Of a stretch of DNA of 64,000 bases, positions 48,596 to 59,592 are shown in pieces. Each line of letters starts with the position of its first letter. Position 1 is the stretch's first letter. The stretch is from Bimuria novae-zelandiae CBS 107.79 (lineage: Eukaryota; Ascomycota; Dothideomycetes; Pleosporales; Didymosphaeriaceae): NCBI GenBank assembly GCA_010015655.1, contig ML976670.1, positions 963,228-1,027,227 of the forward strand, written 5' to 3'. The notes below the pieces were generated by a model. It had not been told where the DNA came from. It was given only the letters and a program-made list of their open reading frames with translations, and ran no database searches. Made by a program: the position numbers and the translations under genes.

Positions 48596-51500
48596 TACGA
48601 GTATCTTATTATTGTTAATAGCGTAGTTACATTCTGCTAGGCTATTCTTTACTGAGAAGTAAGCTAATAATCGCAGAATTTTATTATTATTATACTAAAA
48701 GAGGTATCACCTCATTAACTAGCTAAAAGTATTTACTTTAAGTACTAATTTTTATTTAGGATTAAAGTAGGCTAGCGCGGAGTCCGTATAAAACACTATT
48801 TTTAAAAAGTTAAATACGTACTACTACTTTTATCCCTAGATAAATTCTGCTCCTTTACTAGTAAGTTATTTAAAGGGGCTTACTACGCTAGAGATGTCTT
48901 GTATAAATTTTTAATAAATTTTTATAAAGCCTATAAAGCTCTAAACATCCTTCACTAAACTTAGTAGCTTTTATTTTTAAATTACTTAGACTTTATCTAG
49001 GTCTATACTTACGCCCTTATTAACTTCTATAATAAATTTAAGATACTTAGTCTTTTTAACGTAGAACTTAAATTTCTTAATATTTAAATATAATCCTATA
49101 GCTCTTAGCTTTTAAATTACTACACGTACTTTCTCTTTATGGTCTTTTTAGCTACTACTAGAGAAGATAAGAATATTATCTATATATAATAAGAAGTAGT
49201 TATAAAGTTACAACTTTTGTATTTAATTAATATACTACAAAAACGTACTCAGCGCATTGGCTAGTCTAAAAGGAACTACTAGTTACTTATAAAAACTAAA
49301 TTTAGTTTTAAACGCTATTATTTATGCCTCGCCATTTACTATCTAAAGCGTATAAAAGACTTAAATTACGTTACGTTTACTAAACTATTTAGCTTTTATA
49401 AGAAGCTAAAGGATCTTATTAATTAATAGTAAAAAGTACTACTCCTTTTTATAATAGCGTTTAAGGCTTAATAATTAACATAAAAACGTAGTTCTCTACT
49501 AGGTTTTTTAGTAAATAATATTAGAATAGCGACGCTAGACTTGCTTACCTAAATAAAGTTTTTATTTAAGTATTTAATAAGCTCTTTTTAAAGGACAAGC
49601 AACTCTTTACGAGACATATTAAACAGAAAGCTATAGGGAATATCTAGGGTCCTGCTATCTTTTTCCACGAGAGGGATAAAAATATCCACTTTAGGTCCAC
49701 GGTATAGGGGGAGCTTGTTAGCTTGTTCCTTATAAAAGCTACGCTATAAGTCTTTAAAAGCTTTAGGTAGTAGCTTTTATACGTCTACCTTTAGCTTATG
49801 GGTTATCGCCTTTTATATATTTTTTATTAATATAAAAAATACCTTAGCCCTATTTTTTAGGAGTTAATTACGCTAATTTAGGGCTATAAAGGCTGTAGCT
49901 AATACCCCTTAAGATTTTATCAATAGTTTTTTACCTTTTTAGTTACAGATATAGGTGCCTAAACTTCTAATTTAAATTAATTTCTTTACTAGAGCTAGTT
50001 TAACCTTGTTCTTTTTTATTTAAATTAGGCTAAGGATTAGATCGTACAACTTATTGTTAGGTAAAAAGTATAACTATATTTGCTTTCTATAGCTATTAAT
50101 ATTTACTTTTAATTAGACTACTTTGCGTACGAAGAGTTGCATACCTCTAATACTAATAACTTCTTATAATTAAGGTAGGTTCTTACGCTATAGGTAAGCT
50201 TTTATTATAATTTTTTTAATATAAATTTTAAGGTTAATAACCTAAATTAGTTATTATTTATATAAATATAACGTTATTAATAAGCGAGTATACTATTACT
50301 AGTACTAAATCTAACTATAGCTTTTTAAAGTTATTAAAACTTATCTTTTACCCTTTTTCTACGTTTCCCTCCTAGCGGCAACTATTACTAAGAGAATCTA
50401 GTTTTTTAAATTAATAAAAGCTATATTAAACTCTTTATTAAAAGATTTCTTAGTAGCAAGTATAAAAGCGCGAACTTATGCTAGCTTTATTATAAGTAAA
50501 GGTTTATACTACTTTACGCAATGTCCCGTATCTTTATAATGAAAATAATAACTATTCTTTTTACAGTTTTCTATTACCTCGCGCGACACCTACATAGCTT
50601 ATTTCTAGGTATTACTAGACTTATGTCTTATAGCTTTATCTGCTGCTTAGTATCTTCCATCTTAGCTTTATTAGCTAGATATTCTTTTAGGGTTAGCTTA
50701 AGTAAGTTTGTAATCTATCTTATGTAGTGCCGTGCTCTTAGTAGAGAACTTTAGTAATTATAATTTTTTTTCAAAAAGGTTATTTTTAACATAATTAACT
50801 TTTTTTAGACCACTTATAAGTTGTAATTATTACCTATATTTACTGTAACTATTTAGCCCTATAAGTTCTTTAGAAATTCTTAACTATACTCCTTAGCTTC
50901 TATAGCGTAGTTATTAAAGTTAAAATTAAAGTTATAAAGATTTTAGTTTCTTTATTATATTATAAGGAAATAGTTACGCGCGATTTCTTTAGCTAGATAG
51001 TTATAAAAGTTATAGCTTAGTAACTCCTAGAGGTTAGCTTTAGTGTATTTTAGGTAGTAGTCTAAATACGTAATTCCTACCGTTGCTTGAAGTCTTGTTA
51101 ATTAACTAATAATATATTTAAGTATATTTCTAAGGAAGTGCCTATTCCTTAAGAGCTTATATTATAATACTATTTTAAAGTAATAGTAATTCCGTTATTT
51201 GCTATTAAAGTAGGCTAAATTAAAAATTTTAAGACAGCACCTTCTTTCTTAGTTTAAAATTAATTTTATTATTAATTTCTTTAGTAGCTCTATCTATTAG
51301 TCCACTTTTAATAGCTAATTCGTACCTTATATCTCTTAAAAGTATTATTATATTAATAGGGGTTTATAGCGCTCTCTTATTATTGCTTTAATTAGTCCAC
51401 TTACTTTCTATAGTAAAGTCTAAAAAGCATTTTAGAGGTTAATAAGTGCTTTAACGTTACTTAAGAATTATTATATTTTATTCTTATTAACTCCTAATAC

Positions 51501-51800
51501 CTAGAGTTTAGTTATAAATAAAGAGACTATCCTTTTATCTCTCTAACAATTACTCTTTTATAAGTTAATAGCTCGCTGCGTATAATTATTCGCGCTAAGA
51601 CGTAGAACTTTAGTAAAAGGTCCTATTCTTATTTTTTTAACTTTTTTATTTAGTAAAGATAGTCTTGCTAGTGTTAAATGTTTATTAACACTTCTTCTTA
51701 ATTACTTTCTAGGGAGGGTTCTATTTCCTTATAGGTCTAGACAATACCTTTATAGTATTTATTTACGTAAGTTCTTTAACTTCGTGTGCTACTTTATAGC
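48596..51800 (-). pseudogene. Gypsy-2 gag and RT, RIP-degraded
   Basis: Minus-strand pol is readable near 49,260-48,960: LYIDNILIFSSSSKKDHKEK is the RT catalytic block (YIDDILIFS with Asp changed to Asn), followed by YLKFIIEVNKGVSID. Further right (about 50,800-51,700) is gag-like sequence without clear motifs. A plus-strand open stretch at 50,521-50,727 is antisense and not believed. Confidence 0.78.
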
Positions 51801-51863
51801 TTTAGTTTATAATTATATTTAAAATCTACTTATCACACGATAGATAAAAGTAATGAAATATAA

Positions 51864-51986
51864 TATAAGGGACTAGGTGCTTAAGGAGCTAAAAATACTA
51901 AAAAATACTTATAAATTTAATAAAAAGTGTAAAGTTAAGCTTTAGGCGTTAAATTTATATAACTGGGATTCGCATAACTAAGGGTT
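51864..51986 (-). repeat. Gypsy-2 LTR segment (right)
   Basis: Starts TATAAGGGACTAGGTGC (TG to TA) and ends at GGGTT, where homology to the left copy stops. Confidence 0.65.
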
Positions 51987-54297
51987 GTAACAGGAACAAT
52001 CGCTCGTCGACACGAGAACACTTGGCCAGTCAAGACAGGATTCGAGATCATCCGAAAACCGACACTCATCCGTATCGGACCAATTTCGGATCTATCAGAC
52101 CGACGGGGAACTACGGATCCGATTCGGACCTATTTCGGATCCATCAGACCGACGGTCAACCTATGGCAGATATGTGCTAGCTAGCTATCTAGGAAGAGGT
52201 GTATTTAGAGGAGCTTAGGGCCTTTATAGTTTAGTACCTTTTCCGTATCCTTTCGTACCAGGCCTATAGGCACTTAATTCATTCGAGGCTATATTCTTAT
52301 ACACGCACTCCTATATGCCTCTGCTAGGAAATACGCCAATATTGATCCTTTGAGTGACCTGCGCCGATACAAGGGTTAAGGATCCGAGGCAATAACTAGA
52401 TATAGTCCATTATAGGCTTCTCTAGAAAGGAGACTATCCCTAGAGAGAGAAAGTTTTAATAGCTTATTATTATGGACTATCTTCTGTTTATCACTTAGCT
52501 TATCCTTACTATCTAGACTATAGTCACTATCCTTTACTATCTTATATTTAATTAAGCCATGCGGGTACTCGCAAGCGACGTACCCAGATTTATAATAATA
52601 AATAAAGGTTAGTAGGCTATTTATTTCGGTAGAATACATTAATTATATAATTATAAAACATTAGGTTAATTATTATAATAACAAAGTCTACTAGGCGTCT
52701 ACCTAACTTAATTAATAATTTTTACTACTACTACTATTACGTTATGCGCTTATAGTAAGCTCTTAGGCAAAGTCTTATACTAAGTTAACGTAATTATTAT
52801 AATACTTATTTAAGTGCGTAAAGTATTAGGAAGCTTCTTATAAAACTCCTTAACTTATTACTTTACTAGAAGGTATTATTCTTAAGTCAGGCAAAAGAAC
52901 TTACCTTAAACTATAGTAAAGTTAGTAGTATTTTTAAAATAGAGCTTTTAGAAGTCGCGCTAGGTATTAAGTTTCCTATATAAGTTATTATAGGTCTTTT
53001 TAAGTCTATCTAGCAGGTACCAATAGTTAATATTCTAGTTACTATTTTTTAATATATAAATAAGCGTAAAAAGTTACTAATTAGCTATGCCTTCAGTTCG
53101 CGTACGTATATATAAGGTAACGTTACTTTATATATTTTATCTATTTTTACCTTAGTACTAGTTATAATTAGCACGTATCTTGTCCTTTAAGCTATTTCTT
53201 TATTAATTACAGGTAATATTCTAACTATTCTTTTATAGTAGTAGGCCTAGAAAGTGAGCGAAGTAGTTTTTACTATTATTAGTTATTAAATAGCGTATAG
53301 CTAACAGAGTAGCGAGTGTAAAGAGTGGTATATAAGGACGAATAGAGCTATCTATGTAACTAGTCTCCTCTTAAGGTAACTAGAGTAGAATACAAAAGTA
53401 AATACTATAAAATTAAGTTATTAGCATGTGCGGGCAAAAGTTAGTTTAAGTTTATTTAATACGCTAAGCTTTTCGCTTCTTAAATTTTTATTAATTTAAA
53501 GTAAGAGTGTTATATAGTTCTTTACCTTTAGCTAAGGCGTTAGCAGTAATTTAACAATATATATATAGCTATTATTACTTTACGCCACCAAGAGGTCGCT
53601 AGCTTACTAGCTTTATACTAACCTTCATTAAGTTTTACTAAAAATACTTAATTATAGCCTTTAGCGTTGCAGTAATTAGGTTATTACTAGTAAAAGTAGG
53701 TAGCTAGAGAGGTAATAAGTAACCTTTATCTATACCTTATTAGATACGAGTAAGCTATAGGGAAGTGTCTTAATTATAGTTTTAGATTTCGTATTCTTAG
53801 TAGGTAAAGCGTTTAAATAAGTTATACGCGCTGCTTGGCATGTGCTACTTTAGTACTAACGCTACAAATAAGTATTTCAGTATTATTATATAACATATAG
53901 TGTAGATATTACTACTATTTATTTAATAGAGGAAGTAAAATATTTAGCTTATTTAGCTATTATAGCGTATTACGTTTAAACTATTTATTCTTTAACTCCC
54001 TTTAAGTCTTACTTAGCAGTATTACGACTTCTTTTATATTAAGTAATCTTACTTTAGCGAACTAATAGCTTGGCGTAGTTATATAATAAGTCTTTTAGAG
54101 TAGTTATTATTAAGTTATACGTATAGGTAAATTAAGTAGTTTAACTAGATATTCTATCGCCGTCTTCTAGCTAAGGTGTTAAAATATTTTAGTATAATAT
54201 AAAGATAAGCACGGTCTCGTATATCTAAAGAAGTAAATAAGGTAAGTTAGTTCTATTTTAGCTATACTAAGATAAGGGGACTATAGGTATATAGGCC
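51987..54297. other. Unclassified tract: GC-richer start, then AT-rich RIP sequence
   Basis: The first 200 bp or so are near-normal in composition and contain a short tandem repeat. The rest is AT-rich and full of stops. An 87-codon open stretch on the minus strand (52,639-52,376) has no recognised motif. I cannot name an element here, though a degraded transposon is likely. Confidence 0.45.
52075..52155. repeat. Two 32-bp units repeated at 49-bp spacing
   Basis: TCGGACCAATTTCGGATCTA and onward (52,075-52,106) recurs at 52,124-52,155 with two differences. Each unit ends ATCAGACCGACGG. Possibly subterminal repeats of an element that begins at about 51,987. Confidence 0.8.
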
Positions 54298-54572
54298 TGT
54301 AGCGCTTTTGTGCGCTGCTGTTCGGCACGGAATAACCCTTCAGATCCTATCTACGCGGGCAGTCGCCCTAGGTGTGGGAAGCAGTCGCTTTGGGGCGTGG
54401 GGCAGTCGCGCTTAGACGCGAGATCATGTGACCTGCCAGTATACTGGGCCGTTACAACGCCCTATTAATACGCGCGAGCTATTAATACCCCTTACCTACT
54501 TTAATATTGCTCTTGCCTAAGAACTAACTACTAGTCTCCCTTTGGGGCCAGCTACCCCTTAGGAACTTAACA
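54298..54572 (+). repeat. LTR-like fragment, possibly followed by truncated gag
   Basis: A 275-bp segment starting TGTAGCGC and ending CTTAACA, with a GC-rich first half holding three GCAGTCGC units (54,360-54,410) and an end that resembles the 3' ends of the LTR1 family (CCCCTTAG...TTAACA). Flanking pentamers do not match. The following 300 bp (to about 54,880) reads as a short gag-like stretch (SDDKRDKLTKVMALQAADA near 54,691). It may be the 5' end of a truncated LTR element. Confidence 0.35.
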
Positions 54573-54889
54573 GTAACTAGCCTACACGCCTATAAGCTTA
54601 GTCTTATTATACTATAGATTATTCTAATTAATATTTCTTTCTTTCTCTAGTTTATAGCCTACAGGATACACTTATAAATAGTTAACTAATAGCGACGACA
54701 AGCGCGATAAGCTTACTAAGGTAATGGCCTTACAGGCGGCAGATGCGTAATACAGCACTAGGGTAGAGGGCTAGGACGCCGCGTTGACCGCAAGCCCTAT
54801 AAGGCAAACTAGCTCGTAATTAACATGTTAATTTTAACAGATCTAATAATAGATGGCAGGAAAGCTAGCTAAAGATTGAATAGGGATTA

Positions 54890-54993
54890 AGGTAAAAAGT
54901 TGGTACGGTACGGTGCCTAGTACGGTGGCACCTTACTACGGTACGTACGGCCCAAAACCAATTACGGACCGTAAAGTACGGTCAGAAATACTG
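54890..54993 (-). mobile_element. Truncated DNA-transposon terminus with TACGG subterminal repeats
   Basis: Seven TACGG units lie within about 90 bp, partly in palindromes (GACCGTA...TACGGTC). On the minus strand the sequence begins CAGTATTTCTGACCGTACTT at 54,993, exactly where the HET pseudogene reading stops. CAGTA-type ends with clustered subterminal motifs are typical of hAT elements. No matching second terminus was found, so it looks truncated. Confidence 0.55.
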
Positions 54994-57149
54994 ACTGTTG
55001 CATGCGCTGCATAAGAAGACCCTGAGCATAACAGTCTCCGATCAACTTATAAGTCCGCAAAAAGGCGGCCGAGATACTTTTGCAGATGCCCGAGTGGGTA
55101 ACGACAGTTCAAAACGATGATTGTACAAAAGTCCTTTCTCTCGTAGGATGAACGTACCACTCATGAGGACGCACAGCCGATCTCCGGATTTCATGTTGGG
55201 AGGACCCAAACCAGGGCGTCCATCTTGAGTGAGCAATAGACAGCGAGACTCGGTAGCGCAGAGTATGGATTGGTCTATGACCGCAATCTGCTCGCTAAAG
55301 GGTGTGTCTTCGATGGAGCGGTAGTTTCCTAATCTGTCCATAAAGAGAGGACAGGCTTGTGCGAGGACCGTAGTCCACGGTACCTGTCTCCAAGCTTCGA
55401 TCTGTTTCCTTCGTACCTCTACCGCATCCCTCTCTCCTGCCTGCAAATCTTTGCATTTTATCGTTGAATATTTGATAAGATCTTCTAGTTCGTAATGTGT
55501 CCCTTGATTCAGATCCTGACGGTCATCGCCTTCGCCGGTATCTGACACACCGCAAGCGTTCTTAATTAACAAACCTCGCTGCTCCTGAACAGGGAATAAC
55601 TGGGAGAATATTCTGGCCACATGTTCTGCATGCCTAAACCTGTCCTCTAGAACCCATGTCTCAAACATGAGGATATTCTGCTAGAGTCTGGCCTTGTCTA
55701 AAAGCACCGGCATCAATGATCTTGTCCGAAAAAGGTGAGTTTGGGGATAGTGATGCCCATGTTGCAAATAAAAGCTCATCTTGAGGGTATGCACGCCGTA
55801 CAGTGCCTGGTGTATGATTGTTATGCCGGAAATGAATGACGTCCGCACAAAGTACTCTCCACAAGTCGTTGCAGTTACTGCCAGGTGGCCAGGAAAGTCG
55901 AGGATCTTGTATCAGTTCTACCCAGTCTTTAATCGTGGTGCGAACTGTCTCAGAATCCTCGGATAACATGGAATCCCCGGTTTTGTAGACAGTGCCCACA
56001 CAGCTCATCTCTAGCCATAGGACCTCTTTCCCAGGAGCTTGCTCTGCGCTGCGTGGGAAAGGCTTAAGCGGGAATCCATTCCATGGAACCACCGTGTCCT
56101 TTTGACGGGGTAGTTTGCGCAAGTGTCGTAGAGATTTAACGTTTCCAATCGAGAGTTGTCCGAGAAGTATTCGGGTGCTTCCCAATCAGGTACCCATGAG
56201 GGAAGATCATGTCGAAATTTTCTCGAATCGTCTACTTGTAATACCGAGAGCGATTCGAAGTCATAAATTGACGTCAATGTAGCGTGCGTGAAGACTGCTA
56301 CTTCATGCAAAGAGTAATCTGGGTTCATTGCGAAATTTTATGCTTCGTTATGACAAGACTTAGAAGGGTGTACACTTTATCGCGTGGGTCCGTTGTATTG
56401 CGATTTCGGAAACGCCGCAAGGGTGATAGGAGAGATGTATCTTTCATCTGCGTTGAGCCAGTATTCCATAACCGTCCATCAGGAAGCATCTGGGCGGTGG
56501 AGAAATCCCTCCGAATGTCTTCGGGATCGAGAATCTGTCGACCAAAGCTTCCAGCACGTTTGTGTAGTCGCGACGAATATTCCGTACGGCCTTGGCGCAG
56601 CACACTCGTCGATGTTGCTGAAACTGTGAGGCAGCTCGGGAAAGCATATTCCATGGGGCAGACACAGTTCCGCATACGATAGTAACCGTAGGCGGGAATA
56701 CTGTCTCTTGGACCACCCATATACGTGTCCACCATGGAGTGAAAGGCGCATGCGTAAATTGTCGCAACGACTAGAAGATATGTCTTAGACTTTCCTGCGC
56801 GTCTGAATCTTCCATAAGTTTGAAATATGGTAGCTCTCGCAGATGAGCAGCTGTAGAAAGTTCCTGAATAAAGGAAAACACCTGTATCGTATCCGACAGA
56901 GTTTTGTCGATAACTTTTGATTCGCCGTCCGACGATGATCGGGGACTAATAACACTAGTAGCCCATATTGGGCTATCTTTTTTGCTATCGAAAAACGTGA
57001 CGATGGGTGGCGGCGGGTCGGATCCTTGAGCCCTTGATTTTCGTTTACGCTCGTGGCGTCCTGTAAGCAGCCTAGGGCTATGTCACATGATGACACTAGT
57101 CTCATGAGTCAGCTCGATCACTATAAACGAGCCTCTGATCACTCCATGT

Positions 57150-57176
57150 ACACACACACACAGAACACACACAATA
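57150..57176. repeat. CA microsatellite
   Basis: An imperfect (CA)n run next to the solo LTR, within the interrupted HET domain region. Confidence 0.8.
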
Positions 57177-57230
57177 CACTACCTTTATACATACCACCCA
57201 CCTGCTTACACGTCCCACGCCATCTCCAAG

Positions 57231-57382
57231 TGTTAGAGTGGAGTACGATATCACATGATACAACTAACCTGATGTAGACTAGTTGCTGATCACGATTCTA
57301 CTACTTAAGCGGTTTCTCTGTTCAGCTTGTTACAATCAACTCAGTCTCTCATTCCTAAATGCTACCCTACTCATCCCTTACA
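57231..57382 (+). repeat. Solo LTR of the Copia-A family inside the HET pseudogene
   Basis: A 152-bp unit (TGTTAGAGTGG to CCCTTACA) matching the Copia-A LTRs in length and sequence, flanked by the perfect TSD CCAAG (57,226-57,230 and 57,383-57,387). It splits the HET domain right after VYLG. It carries fewer AT-shifted positions than the Copia-A LTRs at 16,193 and 30,434. Confidence 0.95.
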
Positions 57383-57764
57383 CCAAGGTACACTAACACG
57401 CTTTGACACTTGTGGTATATGGAGCCCATCACAGCAACTTGGCGAGTTATTTCTTCTTCATCGAGCTGATCAATGCAAAGTGCATCCACCCACAGGAAAC
57501 AGCCTTTGAGCTGGTGGCGGAGATGACGCAGCGCGAACTCAAGATTAACCGTTATGTGGAAACCTGGCTACTGAGAATTATTGGACATGTGCTTTTCGGT
57601 GAGCCCCAAACATAGGAAAGGGCAGGGTACGGGTGAGGAGAGCTGAGGGTATCGTGTAATAGATCGCATCGAATTTGGTTAGACCATCGACCTGGATGTA
57701 TCCTGATGAGTCGGATCTCACCGGGTCCCGCTCGTAGAATACTCGGATAGGCCGTGTTCTTCAT

Positions 57765-58455
57765 GACTTGAATGACGTGAATGGTGAGTATGGTGTTGAC
57801 TTGTTCAATGCTCGACGGAGAGGGGTAACTGAACCTTAAAGCTGCCGCTGCGCTTCTTGTGTAGCAGACATGGGGTTTGACCGGTCGTACTCAGCCACGT
57901 CACCGCCACGGATGCCATCTTTTCAGGGTGTCTTTTATCGTCGCTGCCAAGGCAACCTTGGAAGAGCGACCATCAAGTGCTTATGACTGGGCGAATGCTA
58001 GGCGCTCCCGCATTTATTGGACGACTGGCAGTCCTGGAGAGCGAAACGATTACTAAGTAGATTAAGTCGCTCCACAGGACGACCTGGACATGTATGAGAA
58101 TGGATCGCGCTATATGCAAATTGAGCACACGAAGAGCGGCATACACGTCCATAGCGAGAGCATGTTCGGAAGTCATGATATATTCATGCATCATTCACGA
58201 CTACGATGGTAATGGGAAATGACATACTCACGCCCCTTTTCGGGAGCGCTCCATACGTAGAGTCGCAAATAAACCGGCAAAGAGCTATCGGGGATAGACA
58301 TTAGGAAGCAAAGTAACCGAACCTCCGATTTTTGATAGCGACCGGCATTCTCAGCTGAACATCGTGTAAACGAGAGAGGATTAAGCATTGCAGCTCTATC
58401 TAAGCTCGTCGTAAACGCCCGGAAGATATGGTGCATGAATCATGCTCTATCAGGC
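57765..58455. other. Intergenic region, no gene recognised
   Basis: Normal-composition sequence between the HET start and the dioxygenase stop. Two minus-strand open stretches (57,973-58,194 and 58,191-58,436) show no family motif. If the HET pseudogene had a promoter it would lie here. Confidence 0.5.
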
Positions 58456-59592
58456 TCAATCGTGATTCTGTCGGTGAACCAAGGAGTTGACACCAACAGT
58501 GATCCAGGTCACAAGACCAGCTGGGTGCGTCAACAGAGGATCAAATATAGTTTTGAAGGACCACCCACCTTGATGGTTCTTGTCATCAAGCCAGGCCCAC
58601 TGCACGAATGGATCATAATTGGCCGACGATCCAAGCTGAGCGAAGTAGTCGTCGACATTCTTGACGATTTCCTAATTATTATTCGAATATGGGAGATATT
58701 TCTGCGATTCGTCAGTGGAAGTCACTCGGGATTGGTAAATACTCACGCTAGTCTCCTCTCGCAGATATTCGTCGTAGAAAATCTGGCCTCTGTGAACGAA
58801 CCCGGCAACATCGTTGAACTTTGGCTCAGGACGAACGGCTCACGTGAGTGTGTACATTGCGACCGGTGTAGTGCCCAGGGAAGATAGTGTCGAAGTCGAC
58901 TAGGCCCCAGTCGAGGGTGGATTGTGCGCCGGTCAACCAATGTACATCGTTGCTCTCATTTCGGACTTGCTTCGCGTACACGCCCTCAGCGTTAGTATGC
59001 CATACGTCGACACGGGCGCCATGGAGCGGCTTGCAAGTAGTTACGTCGATGATTTGAAGCGCCAAGCGCTGGTAGATGCCTTGCTGGCCTTCGCGAATAT
59101 TGGAGCGGTATGCTTCACGGTCAGAAAAATACGGGCCCCACACATTCTCTGGCATGAGGATGCAGGAGGACGCTGGAAATTTGTCGCCCTTCTTGTAGCC
59201 GAAGAGCTTCTCATCGTCTGTGAAGTCTTTGCCTTTGCCTTCAGCGGTCTTGCCGTGGCTGATGGCATTCCACTTGATGAGAGCTTCCTTGTCTGATGCA
59301 GGGTCAGTCACCAGTCATGGATTGGAGAATGGTGGAGCAACTCACCGCGGGGCTCGAGTTCGATACCGCGGGTCTTGCGCAGTTGACGGAAAGACTCCTG
59401 GCGCTTTGCCATGACACGAGTACCCAGCTCCTTCAGTTCGGGTGTCTCAAGGCACTTGTTGAGAGCCTCCGCGTTGCGAGTTACCTGCCGGTGATACTCG
59501 ACAATCTCTTCAGGCGTGCGCTTCGCGTGAGAAGAGACGCACACCGCTGCGGCGAACACAAACGCAAGCCGGAGCATGTTGGAAAGTATCAT
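58456..59592 (-). pseudogene. Secreted intradiol ring-cleavage dioxygenase, two lesions
   Basis: This family splits catechol-type rings between the hydroxyls using Fe(III). Exon 1 (59,592-59,346) encodes a signal peptide (LRLAFVFAAAVCVSSHA) and a helical pro-region; intron 59,345-59,293; exon 2 (59,292-58,747) carries ASSCILMPENVWGPYF (first Tyr ligand), CKPLHGARVDVWHTNAEGVY, and FPGHYTGRNVHTHV (second Tyr and the two His ligands); intron 58,746-58,702; exon 3 (58,701-58,456) ends AGLVTWITVGVN. Two defects: the frame shifts by one base just after VHTHV near 58,850, resuming as VRPEPKFNDVAGFVHRGQIF; and exon 3 has an in-frame TAG (PYSNNN*EIVKN), probably from CAG. Either lesion would remove the C-terminal part. 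Sequencing error cannot be excluded for the frameshift. Confidence 0.85.

Larger units (their letters stand above)
35356..51986 (-). mobile_element. Gypsy-2: Ty3/gypsy element, minus strand, hosting Copia-D and a hAT
   Basis: A repeated segment of about 125 bp occurs in the same orientation at 35,356-35,479 and 51,864-51,986 and fits an LTR pair. Between them, once Copia-D and hAT are removed, minus-strand gypsy pol is readable: gag and RT on the right (48,600-51,800), integrase on the left (about 38,440-38,700). The right LTR copy loses homology after GGGTT at 51,986, where unrelated sequence begins, so the element is probably truncated at its 5' end. No TSD was found. Confidence 0.75.
54994..57764 (-). 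pseudogene. HET-domain (heterokaryon incompatibility) protein pseudogene
   Basis: HET proteins trigger cell death after fusion of unlike fungal strains; here the gene is broken. From the ATG at 57,764 the family order is clear: an N-terminal IRLIRIHPG, then HPYPALSYVWG, then (after a frameshift near 57,567) FLWVDALCIDQ and VAVMGSIYHKCQSVLVYLG. At that point a solo LTR is inserted. Downstream come FTPWWTRIWVVQETVF (56,745-56,700), TDPRDKVYTLLSL near 56,370, HDLPSWVPDW near 56,200, and GRPGLGPPNMKSGDRLCVL near 55,190. The end, YKLIGDCYAQG (55,048-55,015), is the usual HET C-terminal block. Lesions are at least five frameshifts (about 57,567, 56,530, 56,335, 56,110, 55,090), a TAG at 56,773, the LTR, and a transposon terminus at 54,993. 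Composition is normal, so decay is not only RIP. Confidence 0.92.

Noticed and set aside
52376..52639. Minus-strand 87-codon open frame
   Set aside because: No motif and surrounded by RIP-type sequence.
1..54993. Starship-type giant element or a biosynthetic gene cluster
   Set aside because: No DUF3435 tyrosine recombinase, PKS, NRPS or other cargo genes seen; the tract is explained by nested ordinary transposons.
58820..58865. A short intron (about 27 nt, GTGAGC...AAAG) in the dioxygenase that would explain the frame change
   Set aside because: Too short for a fungal intron; a one-base insertion restores the family reading better.
58435..58887. Plus-strand 150-codon open frame
   Set aside because: Antisense of the dioxygenase exons; no motif.
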